From: Antedon mediterranea
Taxonomy: Eukaryota; Echinodermata; Crinoidea; Comatulida; Antedonidae
NCBI RefSeq assembly: GCF_964355755.1
Contig: NC_092675.1
Span: 15,143,312 to 15,207,311 of the forward strand
Length of the DNA: 64,000 nt
Direction of reading: 5' to 3'
In this document: positions 12,322 to 23,300 of the stretch, in pieces
Layout: every line of letters begins with the position of its first letter
How positions within the stretch are numbered: position 1 is the first letter of the stretch
Translations under genes and position numbers: made by a program
The notes under the pieces: generated by a model
What the model saw: the letters and a program-made list of their open reading frames with translations, nothing else
The model's database searches: none
What the model was told of the DNA's origin: nothing

Positions 12322-13306
12322 GGGTATGTTCAGACCTACGGAGTTATGCTTTTGTATCACAGCCAAGGTCATATTTTAATGAGCGTCGTAAGAGCAAAGT
12401 GTTCAGATTCATTGCAACAAAGTTGCGTTACAAACGGATATGATGTCACTCGCTGGCGATTAACCAAACTCTAACGCACGCATAGACCTACCTTCGTTGT
12501 TATTAAAAGTAGTAGTGGTTGGTTTAGGAGTTACAGGCCTAGACCGAACACTTGGGCTCGGCATTATCGACTGGTTGTCAGGCATACCAACCAGCCGATC
12601 GTTTTGGGGTTTGGGTTTATATTTGGTCTATGACCTAAAATATCATTTATGGCAGAAAAATGTTCAAATCCCGTACTTGCACCGGCTCCAGATTTATTTA
12701 CTCGGTCTTTCGCCGCTTTATACGACGACCCCTTCAATTTCGTTTGGATATTAAATCCTTCTTTATGAGGATGGCCCATCTGCTAACGTGTCCGCCATGT
12801 CGTTGAAAACAGACATCTTGTTGCCACCGGTGCTTTTACGCCAGTTTCACTTCCAACCGATCTCCGAACTCAGGGCTTCCCCACAATGAAATAAGGTATT
12901 TTACTTCGGTTTCTCGCCAATGCGCACGCTTTGATGACATTTTAAATTAATTAATATAATAATAATAATACTGTATAGTGTAACAACAAAAGGTATGATT
13001 TTTTCGCACGTTCACCGATCACAACAAATGGATCAGCTTGGCTATACGATGAGGAGAACATGTCACGATGTGATGTGGCGAATATTGTAATTTGATTGGC
13101 TAGATATCTAACCTAGGTCATATTCATCGATGCGTGACTTTCGTATTGTAAGCGACGTCCACTAAACTCATACCTTGAGCTTTCGTAGCGTACGAAATAT
13201 CAGTGTCGTACGAGGTGGCTTCCACTAATCTTTTCCTGGTTCAGACCTATGGACTTGTACGTCGCGTACAATACGAAAGCATAACTCCGTAGGTCTGAAC
13301 AGGCCC
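12322..13306. mobile_element. Harbinger-type element, TTA TSD
   Basis: The TIR is about 38 bp. The left starts GGGTATGTTCAGACCTACGG and the right reverse complement starts GGGCCTGTTCAGACCTACGG; both continue AGTTATGCTTT. TTA lies at 12319-12321 and 13307-13309. The TIR, TSD and decayed Myb-like gene inside together match PIF/Harbinger (including ISL2EU-like) elements, whose second gene encodes a Myb/SANT DNA-binding protein. Confidence 0.88.
12564..12940 (-). pseudogene. Decayed Myb/SANT-like DNA-binding protein of a Harbinger element
   Basis: The minus strand opens with an ATG at 12940 followed by HWRETEVKYLISLWGSPEF, typical of the first helix of Myb/SANT-like (MADF-related) domains. It hits a stop after about 34 codons, continues in another frame (MSVFNDMADTLADG), then in a third frame (IQTKLKGSSYKAAKDRV, then FEHFSAINDILGHRPNINP). 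The last piece matches the typical linker and helix of Harbinger accessory Myb proteins. At least two frameshifts make it non-functional. It lies wholly between the element's TIRs. Confidence 0.78.
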
Positions 13307-13308
13307 TT

Positions 13309-13745
13309 AAGCTCCAGTCCTACTATCGGTTTTTTTCTTCTGTCTTCCAAAGGGACACTGTATTGATTGATGGAAAGTGCCTGTTTCCAGTCACCTTTAG
13401 GGTCAAATCTATTATTTTAACTGCTCCCTTGTGTATAAAAGAGAGAAAATAGTTGAAACAAGGTAAACTCATCGTGAACCCGGAAATTACTGCAAAGAAT
13501 TGAAATTGAGTTGAAAATCTACTGTTGAAATCATAAATTTTGTTAAAAAAACTCTTTATATAAAGAGAGCCAAGCACCTAAAGATTGAGTTCATACTCAT
13601 GAAACAGCCTGTAGTGCAATAAAATGTTCAGTTGGTAATTTACTAGCGTCTTTATCATTTATTTATATATATATATATATTATATAATATCTTCCTAAAA
13701 TAGAAATATGGAACAATATCGTAATAGTGAAAACTAATGTTATCA
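13309..13745. repeat. Dispersed repeat, copy A
   Basis: Starts TTAAGCTCCAGTCCTACTAT. It shares long stretches with 38,379-38,705, including CCAAAGGGACACTGTATTGA, GTCAAATCTATTATTTTAAC and ATATCTTCCTA. This copy has about 120 extra bp, including an AT microsatellite near 13,660-13,690. Confidence 0.8.
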
Positions 13746-14850
13746 CTAGATTTGAACTCGTCACTTCGGACGAGTTAGTTATCCGCACGACAAACGCCAT
13801 GTGCAAATCATACGTAACTTACGTTAGAATATTGCGCATGGAAAAAGATTATGCCATTATAACCTGAATCAAATAATATGTTAGTGATGAATTCTGTCTA
13901 TATTGTGTCATACACAGTGCAACTGTATACATACTACATACAGTGTATTAGCATAGGGTAAATTACGAGACCCGCCTTTAATTCAAATTTTTAATATGAT
14001 GACGTAATCAAAATGAATCACAAAGATAGCAAGTTCGCAAGAAAAGTATCTGAGCAACAACTTATTAACGTGTTGAAGAAATTTTGGTACGTAAAATGTA
14101 GATGCGCGCACCTTTAAATGCGATGAATTATGGCGCAGAAGATGAAAATTCGACATTATTAATATAACTGGTCATATGATGACGTCACATCATCCGATTA
14201 CGTCACATCATCCGATTGAAAAAATGGTTACATGAATTCATATCTACAGTTCAACAGCTTCCAGAAAACGTTTTATTCATGGGTATCACTTTTTATTCTG
14301 AGGAGCTATAACATATTGGAATTTACTGCAAAGATGAAAATAGGTGACCCATATCATCCAAATTCTTTGACGTGATGACGTCATAAAATAAAAAATCACC
14401 TTCCGGAAAGACATTGGTCTAAGCTATAACATACCAAAATCAGAAAAATATTTGAGCACGAAATAAGCGAGATACGCGTATATGACTGTAAAAATTGATG
14501 ACGTCATCGCAAAAAAAACAATTTTGGAATTCAAGTGGCCATATGATGACGTCACAATGTCCGTTAAGCCATTTTGATGTATGATTCAATATCTACAACT
14601 TATCACCTTCCAGAATATGTTATCCATAAAAAGTTGACCGTTTAGTTTAGAAACTATGACCGATTAAAAAAAGGCATAAATTTGACGATATTTTATAACT
14701 TTTTCATCAAAAACGCGCGCGAGTTGTGTAATTCGACGTGCTCGTATGACGTGATTTATAGTCGAAATGGTTCCAAATTTCGTAAAATGACTATAAAAGG
14801 CTGAAAAAATATAATTTGCGCAAAAAAATGACGTTCTTTACGCTTTGTGC
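13746..14850 (-). mobile_element. Helentron-like (HLE2) element, 5'-truncated
   Basis: Read on the minus strand, the 3' end has GCGGATAACT, then a hairpin with arms AACTCGTC and GACGAGTT around a six-base loop, then CTAG followed by T. The whole segment matches the reverse complement of about 50,880-52,000, including (A/T)TGACGTCATCATATGGCC and AAAAACGC-rich stretches. Similarity fades at about 14,840, before any 5' terminal AGTTATCCGC, so the copy is truncated or its far end has diverged. Confidence 0.72.
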
Positions 14851-15370
14851 GTTTTCAGTCGGTCGCTCAAAAAGACTGCCGACAGAAGACCGTAATAAAT
14901 ACAGACCTAGTTTTTTTGGTCACATGGCATGAAACGCGATACTCTGGTGGCTGCCGTCTGACGACGATAAAACGGTAATTAAGATCGTGTACCTGGATTT
15001 TGTGTCACATGACATGAAACATAATACTCTCTCTCTAGGTCTAAACTGCTCACATGTTTTTTCCCCTCCAAATTCTGGTCGAGCCTTTTTCTTTACACAT
15101 ATCGTAATCATTTTAAAAGGCCTAGGCCCTAGGCCTATGTTAAATCTTAATATGGAATATATATTTATAGGCCTAGTGTAGCCCGCCGAAACTAGGCTAG
15201 CCTAGACTCTCTTTCTCTCTGCATGAGCTGAGGTCCACAGGCCCGATGTCGTCTCATCGGCAAATTTCCATCCAAATTAGGATAACCTAGGCCTAGTCTC
15301 AGATTTGTTGGTTCTGTGAAATGATACCAATGTTGTTTCACCATACAAGCAATACAGTCGGGTTTTAATC
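14851..15370. other. Unassigned, no gene seen
   Basis: AGGCCTAGG-rich, moderately GC-richer spacer. ACATGGCATGAAACGCGATAC and ACATGACATGAAACATAATAC form a diverged direct repeat about 70 bp apart. The open frames on both strands overlap the same repeat and show no domain. Confidence 0.4.
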
Positions 15371-15371
15371 A

Positions 15372-15541
15372 CTCAGACGCGTTTTCTATTGTTTTACCTA
15401 CTAACAGTGAAGACGGGATTTAATCACACAGACGCGTCTTCGCCGCGATTGGGTAGCTCATGAATATTCATAATAGATCGTTAATGAGGTTCAGCATTGG
15501 ACAGACGCGTCTGAAAACTTGCAACCCATCAGACGCGTCTC
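15372..15541. repeat. Cluster of AGACGCGTCT palindromes
   Basis: Four AGACGCGT words lie within about 170 bp, three of them as the full palindrome AGACGCGTCT (near 15,434, 15,502 and 15,531). Two are preceded by TTTAATCAC(A/T)C. They could be the ends of a small inverted-repeat element or a protein-binding cluster; the sequence does not decide. Confidence 0.55.
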
Positions 15542-15599
15542 TGTGGTCTGAAATAATTTGTAGATGACGCCTTAGTAGCTTTTTAAGTAATAGAGTACA

Positions 15600-17040
15600 A
15601 CGTGTGCGAGTATCGGGGATTCTTTCGGATAAACAGATAACTAATGTCGGATCCCCACAAGGTTGTGTTCTCTCGCCATTATTATATGTTTTGTATACGA
15701 ATGATTGTAAATCTACTCATCCGGACAATTATTTTATTAATTAAGTACGCCGACTATACAGTCTTATTAGGTTTAATTGATAAGAATGACGAGACATTGT
15801 ATACAAACTCAGTGAATCTATTTATTACATGGTGTGTAGATAATCGTTAAGTTATTAACAAAAGTAAAACTAAAGAAATGATTTTTGACTTCCGAAATCG
15901 TTCTAATCAACCGGATTATGTTCAGGTTAAAATCAATGAAGTTGATATTGATATTGTGTCCAAATATAAATATCTTGGAATGGTAATCGACAACAAGCTT
16001 AATTGGGGTGAACATGTCTATTTACACAGACGAGCGGTAACGGTAAGCGGTAAAGTTGAGCGGAAAACGCAAAAATAGAATCTATGTTATTTCTTATGAC
16101 CATTTACACAGAACGCGGAGCGAACGAGCGAAAATCCGCTCAGGATCGAAACAGATTCGATTTTGTGAAAATATATTTATGGATTTTGGCCGACATAATT
16201 GATATGACGTCATCTATCAACAACTTTTTTTTGCGTCCATCGAGTGAAAGACGACAGTATATACGAATGCCGTAGTAGGCCTAGCCTAGTTTGCAACTTC
16301 TTTTTATTCAGAAATACAAACACCTACGACGTGACTAATGTTCGTATAAGGATAGTGAAAAGAAAATATACATTTTAGTATGTTATTAGGCAACAATTCC
16401 CTATAAAACTTAGGTCTGTGTGTGCTAGGCCTACTGACAGTCAGTCACATCCAGGCCAGCAGTGACTGTAACATGCATTAGCCTTGAGGCCTACACGCAC
16501 CTACTTTCCACCACTACGTTCGCAAACTCCGCGCGCTGTGTGAATGGAAAAAGCCACGCGGTTTTTCGCTTACAATTACCGCTTACCGTTACCACTCATC
16601 TGTGTAAATTGGCCTTTAGGGCAACTCTAGATTGTACTTTTTAAGAAAATTAAACTTGTTTAATGTTGACAACACAATATTAGGTCTATTTTATAAGTCG
16701 GTCATGGAAAGTGTCTTAGTTTATGGTTGTCTGATATGGTTCAGTAGTTTTAGAAAATCAGACCTAAAGAATGTTCAATGTTTAGTAAACAAGGCGTGCA
16801 GAATAAGTAAACAGATCATTAGATTTGATGATGTTTGTAACATCAAAATCTATGATAAGGTCATTGCCATAATAAAAGATGGGAGTCATCCGCTCTATAG
16901 TGATTTTCAATGGTTGAGATCTGGCCGTTGTTAAGTAGTTGAATTTTGTTGCTATGTAGTTTTATTGTATTAACCTTTTAACTTTGAGCAATTGTATGTC
17001 ACATGAATTTCCGTATGGACAAATAAAATGAACTATGAAC
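15600..17040 (+). mobile_element. Decayed LINE 3' part, split by a MITE
   Basis: Frameshifted fragments of a LINE reverse transcriptase run along the plus strand. KYADYTVLLGLIDKNDETLY (about 15,735-15,800) contains the catalytic box as YADY rather than YADD. KYKYLGMVIDNKLNWGEHV follows near 15,960-16,015. After an insertion, LYFLRKLNLF continues into a C-terminal VLVYGCLIWF segment ending at 16,934. The 3' tail ends in repeated ATGAACT (17,027-17,040). The 5' part, including the endonuclease, is missing. It resembles the Rex1/Babar group, assigned from memory of motif style only. Confidence 0.8.
16019..16619. mobile_element. MITE inserted in the LINE
   Basis: The left TTTACACAGACGAGCGGTAA and right (reverse complement TTTACACAGATGAGTGGTAA) form TIRs extending through CGGTAAGCGGTAA. 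The LINE reading frame resumes right after it, so it inserted into an existing LINE copy. The right end has an extra AAAGGCCAA outward; the left end seems trimmed, so no clean target duplication is visible. Confidence 0.75.
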
Positions 17041-17233
17041 TATCAACCTTATATATCTTGGATCGGTCAAGCCGTGAACGGACACTAAAGTTTAAATCGA
17101 GATTGGCCCACTACGGGCCGTTTACGATAAACTTTTGATAGGATCGGCTCGAGAGGCATGTGAACGGCTATTGAAAGTCGTTTACATGCTTGCATGCATG
17201 GAAAGCAAAGAATTGGTAAATAAAATGACTTAC

Positions 17234-17333
17234 ATTAGTTGATCGATCTGGGCCATTCCAACATCCCTTTCCACGTGTGTACTTCATTAGACTATATTTA
17301 TCATCTGGGGGTCCATCCCATTCTCCCCATGTT
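17234..17333 (-). CDS. Glucosidase II beta, MRH exon 3
   Basis: Encodes [19 protein letters not shown] and [11 protein letters not shown], the next MRH segment, with phases matching the previous exon across a 4-kb intron. That intron is occupied by a CR1-like LINE and a foldback element. Acceptor TTTATTATAG; donor GTAAGT. The following exon, with the last Cys and ligand-binding Glu/Tyr, was not found below this point. Confidence 0.92.
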
Positions 17334-20300
17334 CTATAATAAACAAAAAATACATTATTGATTGATTGATTGATTTCTTTATTACTCGAGTCAACACAGA
17401 TACATACAATAAAAAAATGTAAACAATTAAAATCAGTACAACAGACTCAAGTTAAAAGGATCTCCCAAAAAGTAAAAAACTTATTTCCATTGGGGTCCAG
17501 AAACACAGAGAAACAAATTGCACAGATTCCTTATACTAAAAAGAGATTAGATTAACAGTTAAAATCCAAAATGTAAAATACGAAATATTTTAAAATATAA
17601 TAGTATAATATTTAAAATTTGTATAAAATGAGTCTGTTTAAAAGAGGTTATGTTCGACGATTTCTTGATATAAAGAGGAAGATTGTTCCATGCTTTAATA
17701 GCGTTAAAACAAAACGTTTTGCTACCACATCCTTTAATTATTGGGATACGGAAATTACACATAGTGCTACTTCTGGTCACTCTCCTGATAAGTGTAAAAT
17801 GCTCATTTAGGTACAATGGAGCAGTGTCGTTAAAAATCTTAAAAACAAAGCATAAACTTAAAAATTTAACCCTATTTACCATATTTAAAAGTCTTAATTC
17901 TTGAAGTTCCGACTGACCAACATAAGATCTAACATTAGATTGATTATTAAACCTAACTATTTTATTTTGAGATGTTTGAAGTTTATTTTTTAGAGGCTGT
18001 GATACATCGTAACACCATGCTTGGGCAGCGTAGTCGAAGAGCGGTTGGAGTAAAGCGGAACATAGTAGTTTTCTACTAAACTTATCTAGATTTTTATTTT
18101 GCCTGTACAAAAATTTAGGGCGGCTATTTATTTTATTAATTATAGAATTGGCTATTAGGTCACCAGAAGCCTGTTGGTCTATTTTTACACCTAGATAATT
18201 TATATCTTTGCTGGCTACAATGTCTTGACCTAATGCATTTAATTTAAAATTAACATTGTTTAGACGTCGTTTAGTACCAAATATTGTCAACTAACCAGTC
18301 ATTGCAGTTATTTAAACAATCGTTCAATTTAGCTTCAATAATATTAGGATTTGGATCGCTATACAAAATAGCACAATCGTCGGCATAAAGAAAAAGTTTA
18401 CATTGAGGATCAATTGATGTAACAATGTCATTAATATACACTAAGAAAAGTAGGGGGCCCAGAATACTACCCTGTGGCACCCCATGTTCTATGCTATTAT
18501 GACCCGATGTTGCATTCTTAACAGCAACATATTGTTTTCTGTCTGATAAATAAGACCGGAACCAGCCAGTGGAATCACAGCCTATATCATACAATTTTTC
18601 ACATATAATACCATGATCAACTGAATCAAAGGCTTTACGTATGTCCAACAAAATCATCCTGGTAAGTTGACCATTAGCCATTTTTGATTTAACATGGTCG
18701 ATGAGATGAATGAGACAGGTCTCAGTTGAGAAACCTTCTCTGAAGCCAGATTGTAGGCTATATATCAGATTGTTGTTTTTAAGATGAATAGCTAGTTGGA
18801 TATACGTTGCCCTTTCAAGAACTTTAGAAGCAGTGCATAAAGCGCTAACAGTTTAAAGTCATCAGGTACATTATCACTAACAATTGATGCATTAATTACA
18901 TGTGTCAGTGGAAGCTTGAGGATACCTGCCCCATCTCGTAAGAAACGAGCAGGAATTTCATCAGGGCCAGCACCTTTACTAACATTTAATCTGCTTAATT
19001 CAGCATGTACAAAATCATCACTAACAGGCTCGAGTTTAAATCTAATTATGTTTTTATCATAATAGTTTTTAAATTTTGCTGAATGTGGGTTATATAAATT
19101 TTTCCTAGGAGGAAGGTTTTTTTTTAAGGTTGTCAAGTTGCAATGTCGTTGGGATCATGTAAAATGTCACCCCTTTCGTTTTTGAGAACTAGATTAGAAT
19201 CACCTTTAAAGTTATTTTTGTAACCAAAGCTACTTAAGGTTAGTCTTTATACTGTTTGGTCAATGGGTTCTTGCTATCAAAAAGATTGATGTTAAAGTCG
19301 CCAAGAACAAAACATTCAGAATCATTACCTATTAGGTCAATAACGCTGTTGAAGTCGTCAATGAAGCTGTGATATTTTGGTGGTCGATATACGCATCCAA
19401 CAATTATCGGTTTTGAATAAGGCAAGATAATTTCTATCCAAATGGATTCTAGAACCTGGATAAGTAGATCTGATCTCTCATTGAACGCAAGTTGATCGCT
19501 TACATATAAGAGGGTTCCTCCGTGTGAGTCATTTAGACGATCTTGCCTAACAGCACTATAACCACTTATTCGAATCTCATTGTATGTCACCGTTGCATTT
19601 AACCAGGTTTCTGTGACTGCCAGCACATCAGCTTGGGTATTTTCCGCAATCAACTTGATTTCTGATAGCTTTGGTAATAAAGATCGTGCATTTAGATGAA
19701 GAAATGTTAATCCTTTATTTTTGAAAACTGAAAGATCCACTGAGGGATCAAAACCATCAGTGATTATTTTCTGACGTGATGGTGGGTGATTCGGAACAAC
19801 TTCATTTATATAATTGGGTATGTGCACAAAAAGACATTTTGGGCAAATCCAAGTAGTGAAACTTGCTTTCTTATATTCGGTTGGAGACACTCGTCCACAT
19901 TTTATGTGGCAGTCAATGTTGCAATCAGTACATCTTATATACCTATGTGATACTGCAACAGGTCTCTCACATACTGAACATGGGTTCTTCACTGTTCGAC
20001 TCTATCACCCGCAGATAGAAGGGTAATATGTAACGTAGCTGTGGAGTTACTGTAGTATGCGCATACGGTACCGTACTTGATTTTTCTTGATGTAGAAAAC
20101 TGGTGTTTTACCAATTACTTATCTCAGTTCCCGTAGGAGAAATACATATGGCTCCGGTACCTTGTGTATTATGCACATAACATTGCAGAAGTAGACATAG
20201 GCCTATTGAGAAAAGTAGTATAGTGTCCATTCTTTACTTTCTTATTTTAATTGTCAGTGGTTGATGTTTCCATATAAATTCCAAGACGAGTATATGGAAG

Positions 20301-23300
20301 GCAATCGCCGCCAAAAATACAAAAGTAAAACAAACAACGTACTTTCACAAACGAACAACGTACTTTCACAAACGAACGAAAAAATGGACGAGTCCTTAGT
20401 TCATTCGGCAATCTACATCGTTTGGTAAAGCAGGTTGTTCGTTTATCAATGTACGTTGTCCGTTTGTAAAAAATACGTTGTTCGCGTAAAAGTAGGTTGT
20501 TTGTTTTTTAAAGTACGTTGTTTGTTTTAAATTTGTTCGTTCGTTTGTGAAAGTAGGTTGTTCGTTTGTAAAAGTACGTTCTTTGTTTTAATTTAGATCG
20601 TTCGTTTGTGAAAGTAGGTTGTTCGTTTGTGAAAGTAGGTTGTTCGTTTGTGAAAGTACGTTGTTTTTTTTACTTTTGTATTTTTGGCGGCGATTGCCTT
20701 CCATACGAGTGTACAAACAGAGTTCCGATGACATAAAAGTCCCTGACTACCAATGTAGCGTCCCTGGATACCAGCTTGCCGCGTAGGCCTAGCTAAGAAA
20801 GGTGTTGTAAAATACAATCAGTAACTGGAAACTCACGTTTTGTGTATCAATATCGATGTTAAATAGTATATGAATACTATTCCAGGTAAAGATATTCGTA
20901 AAATCCACAATGTAATAGTATATTTTAGTAATTTTAGTCTTGACTTTCTACGGAATTTTAATTATTGATTATTATTATATTACAGTACCTAAAAAGTGTA
21001 ATAAGGAAGCATACAACATATACCTATCTGATATTGGTAGGCAACATAGTGGATATTAAAACTTAAATTTATTCATGTTTTTCTGAAAGCTCCGCAAATA
21101 ATACAATTTTTAGACATTATGTAAAATCTGAAATAAACATATAGCAATGAAAAACAGAATAGACTAAAGCAGAACATATTACAACACTAACACGAAAATT
21201 ATAGTACTGTTTGAGCTGAGGTTGCTTTTAATTACTCTTTCATCCATTAAGATTTTCAGGAATTCTCATCATTTTTTCCTACATCACAAAGGTCACAGAG
21301 AGATTACAGCTTGCCATTACCTTCTAATGGAAGGTGTTTATATGACTGTGTACAAAGGGATTTATTTAAAATGCAATTCAAATTTACTTACCCTAATGAT
21401 GTTTCTGCACCACCATTTTTAGGTCTTTGTGTTGATTTATCAAATGGACATAATTTGTAAGTATACCTACAATTTAAAAAATTACTATAATATAATAAAT
21501 ACTAATATTATCTTAGGCATTACGACTCCAGAAATAGATTTTGGAGTAAATGTTGTATAGTAAAGGCAGTGTCAATAGCTTATAATTAATTCCAACCTCT
21601 GATAGAAAGGTGTTCAAAAGTGTGAAACACTGAATCAGTAATGTATGTCTGGACAATTAAGAAGACTAATGTTCTCAAAAGATTGGTTGCCAAGTAGAAA
21701 CAATCCTGATAAAAAAAGTTGGAATCTATGGAAAAGTACACTTGAGTTTCAATCATTTTTCAATGTATCTTATACAAGGAATATAGTGTAAGCTTATAAA
21801 TGTAAAAGTCCACAATCGTATCAAGCCAATCTGACAAATTGTTATTGTACTGTATATAATATTTCATATTGTGAATTTAAAACTATATTCATACTCTCGA
21901 TCTGTATATTCAAAACACTGATCTTGAAGAATGGCAAATTCTTGATCAGGCCCAAAATCTTTGGTTTGTAGTTTCTCTAAAGTACTGATTTGATTATTGA
22001 TATCATTGTACTTCTTATTCGCTTCATCATATTCAAGTCTAGCATTATCAGCCACTGAAAAATTGAATGAAAGATTGAAAATCATTTTATTCACAAAGTG
22101 GGACTTCTTTTATCTGAGAAGAAAGAATAAAAAGACTGAATTCAAGTAAAATATTACTCTCTTTCTGACATTTTGCACACAAAGGTTCAGCTAGGAGTTA
22201 AAACATATGGCCTCAAATATCAATTTTCATTGTGGACGAATATTATTATCTTAATTTTATCAACATTGTAATATATCTGCACCATACCAATGTGAAATCC
22301 TCTCTCAAATGGTCAAACTGCTACACCAGCCATAGTCCATGTGAATCTAATGGCTTACCTTCTATAAGTTTCTTTGTGTCTTCATTCCAATCTGGCATTT
22401 CTCCTTCTTCATCTTGTTTCATCTTTTCTCTTCTTTCCTTGTTTCTTCTAACAGCATCCTTAATTTCTTGTGATTTTCTTAGATCCTCATCTTCATGGGC
22501 TTCATGATCGTGTTCGTGTTCGTCTTCATCATAATCTTCATAATCATCAACATCGTCATCATTCACTGGGTGTTGTGTTGAGGCGACATCAGGTGGTGGT
22601 AAGTCTATAGCTTCTATGTCTTCCCCATCATGTTTTTCATTTTGCTAAAATATTGCAATAGAAACAACATTATGCTAAATATTGCACTATAATGTTTTTA
22701 AAGGCTTTATAATCTATGATTAGTTGGCTATTTTAACACATGATTAGGGATAGAATTAAACTGGTAGAGATGTGTACATATCTGTATCTGTATTATTCAT
22801 GTTGCATGTTACCAGTCATTTTACTTTGAGAAAATTAATACTAACAATACATTAATAATACAAAGTTTAAAACAAAAAAATAATCATCTACCTTATTTAA
22901 TTCTGAAAAAATGATTTTAAATCCACCATCAGTCCAAAGTCTTGTAATAAATGATTCTTTATCTACCTGATCTTGACCAAGTATATTCTAAAAAAAAAAC
23001 ATTATAATTTTATTTTATTGTATATAGGTTATTATTACATCATAACATTATATCTTAATAAGAGCTAAGTATGTTGAGTGTCAGCGGCAACCATGATCAA
23101 AGAGGGTGGCCCAATGAATTCTGCGGGCAATGTAGTGAGCCAAATTATTACGCTGGTAAACAAGCTTATTACATCAGTACATTTTATACAAATTCTTGAT
23201 CGATACAATCACCATAAGTTAGCTCATTGACCATATGTTTTATTTATTTGAGGAAAGGTAAAAGCAAAACCATAATAATTTGAATTCTTCAGAATGGTTA

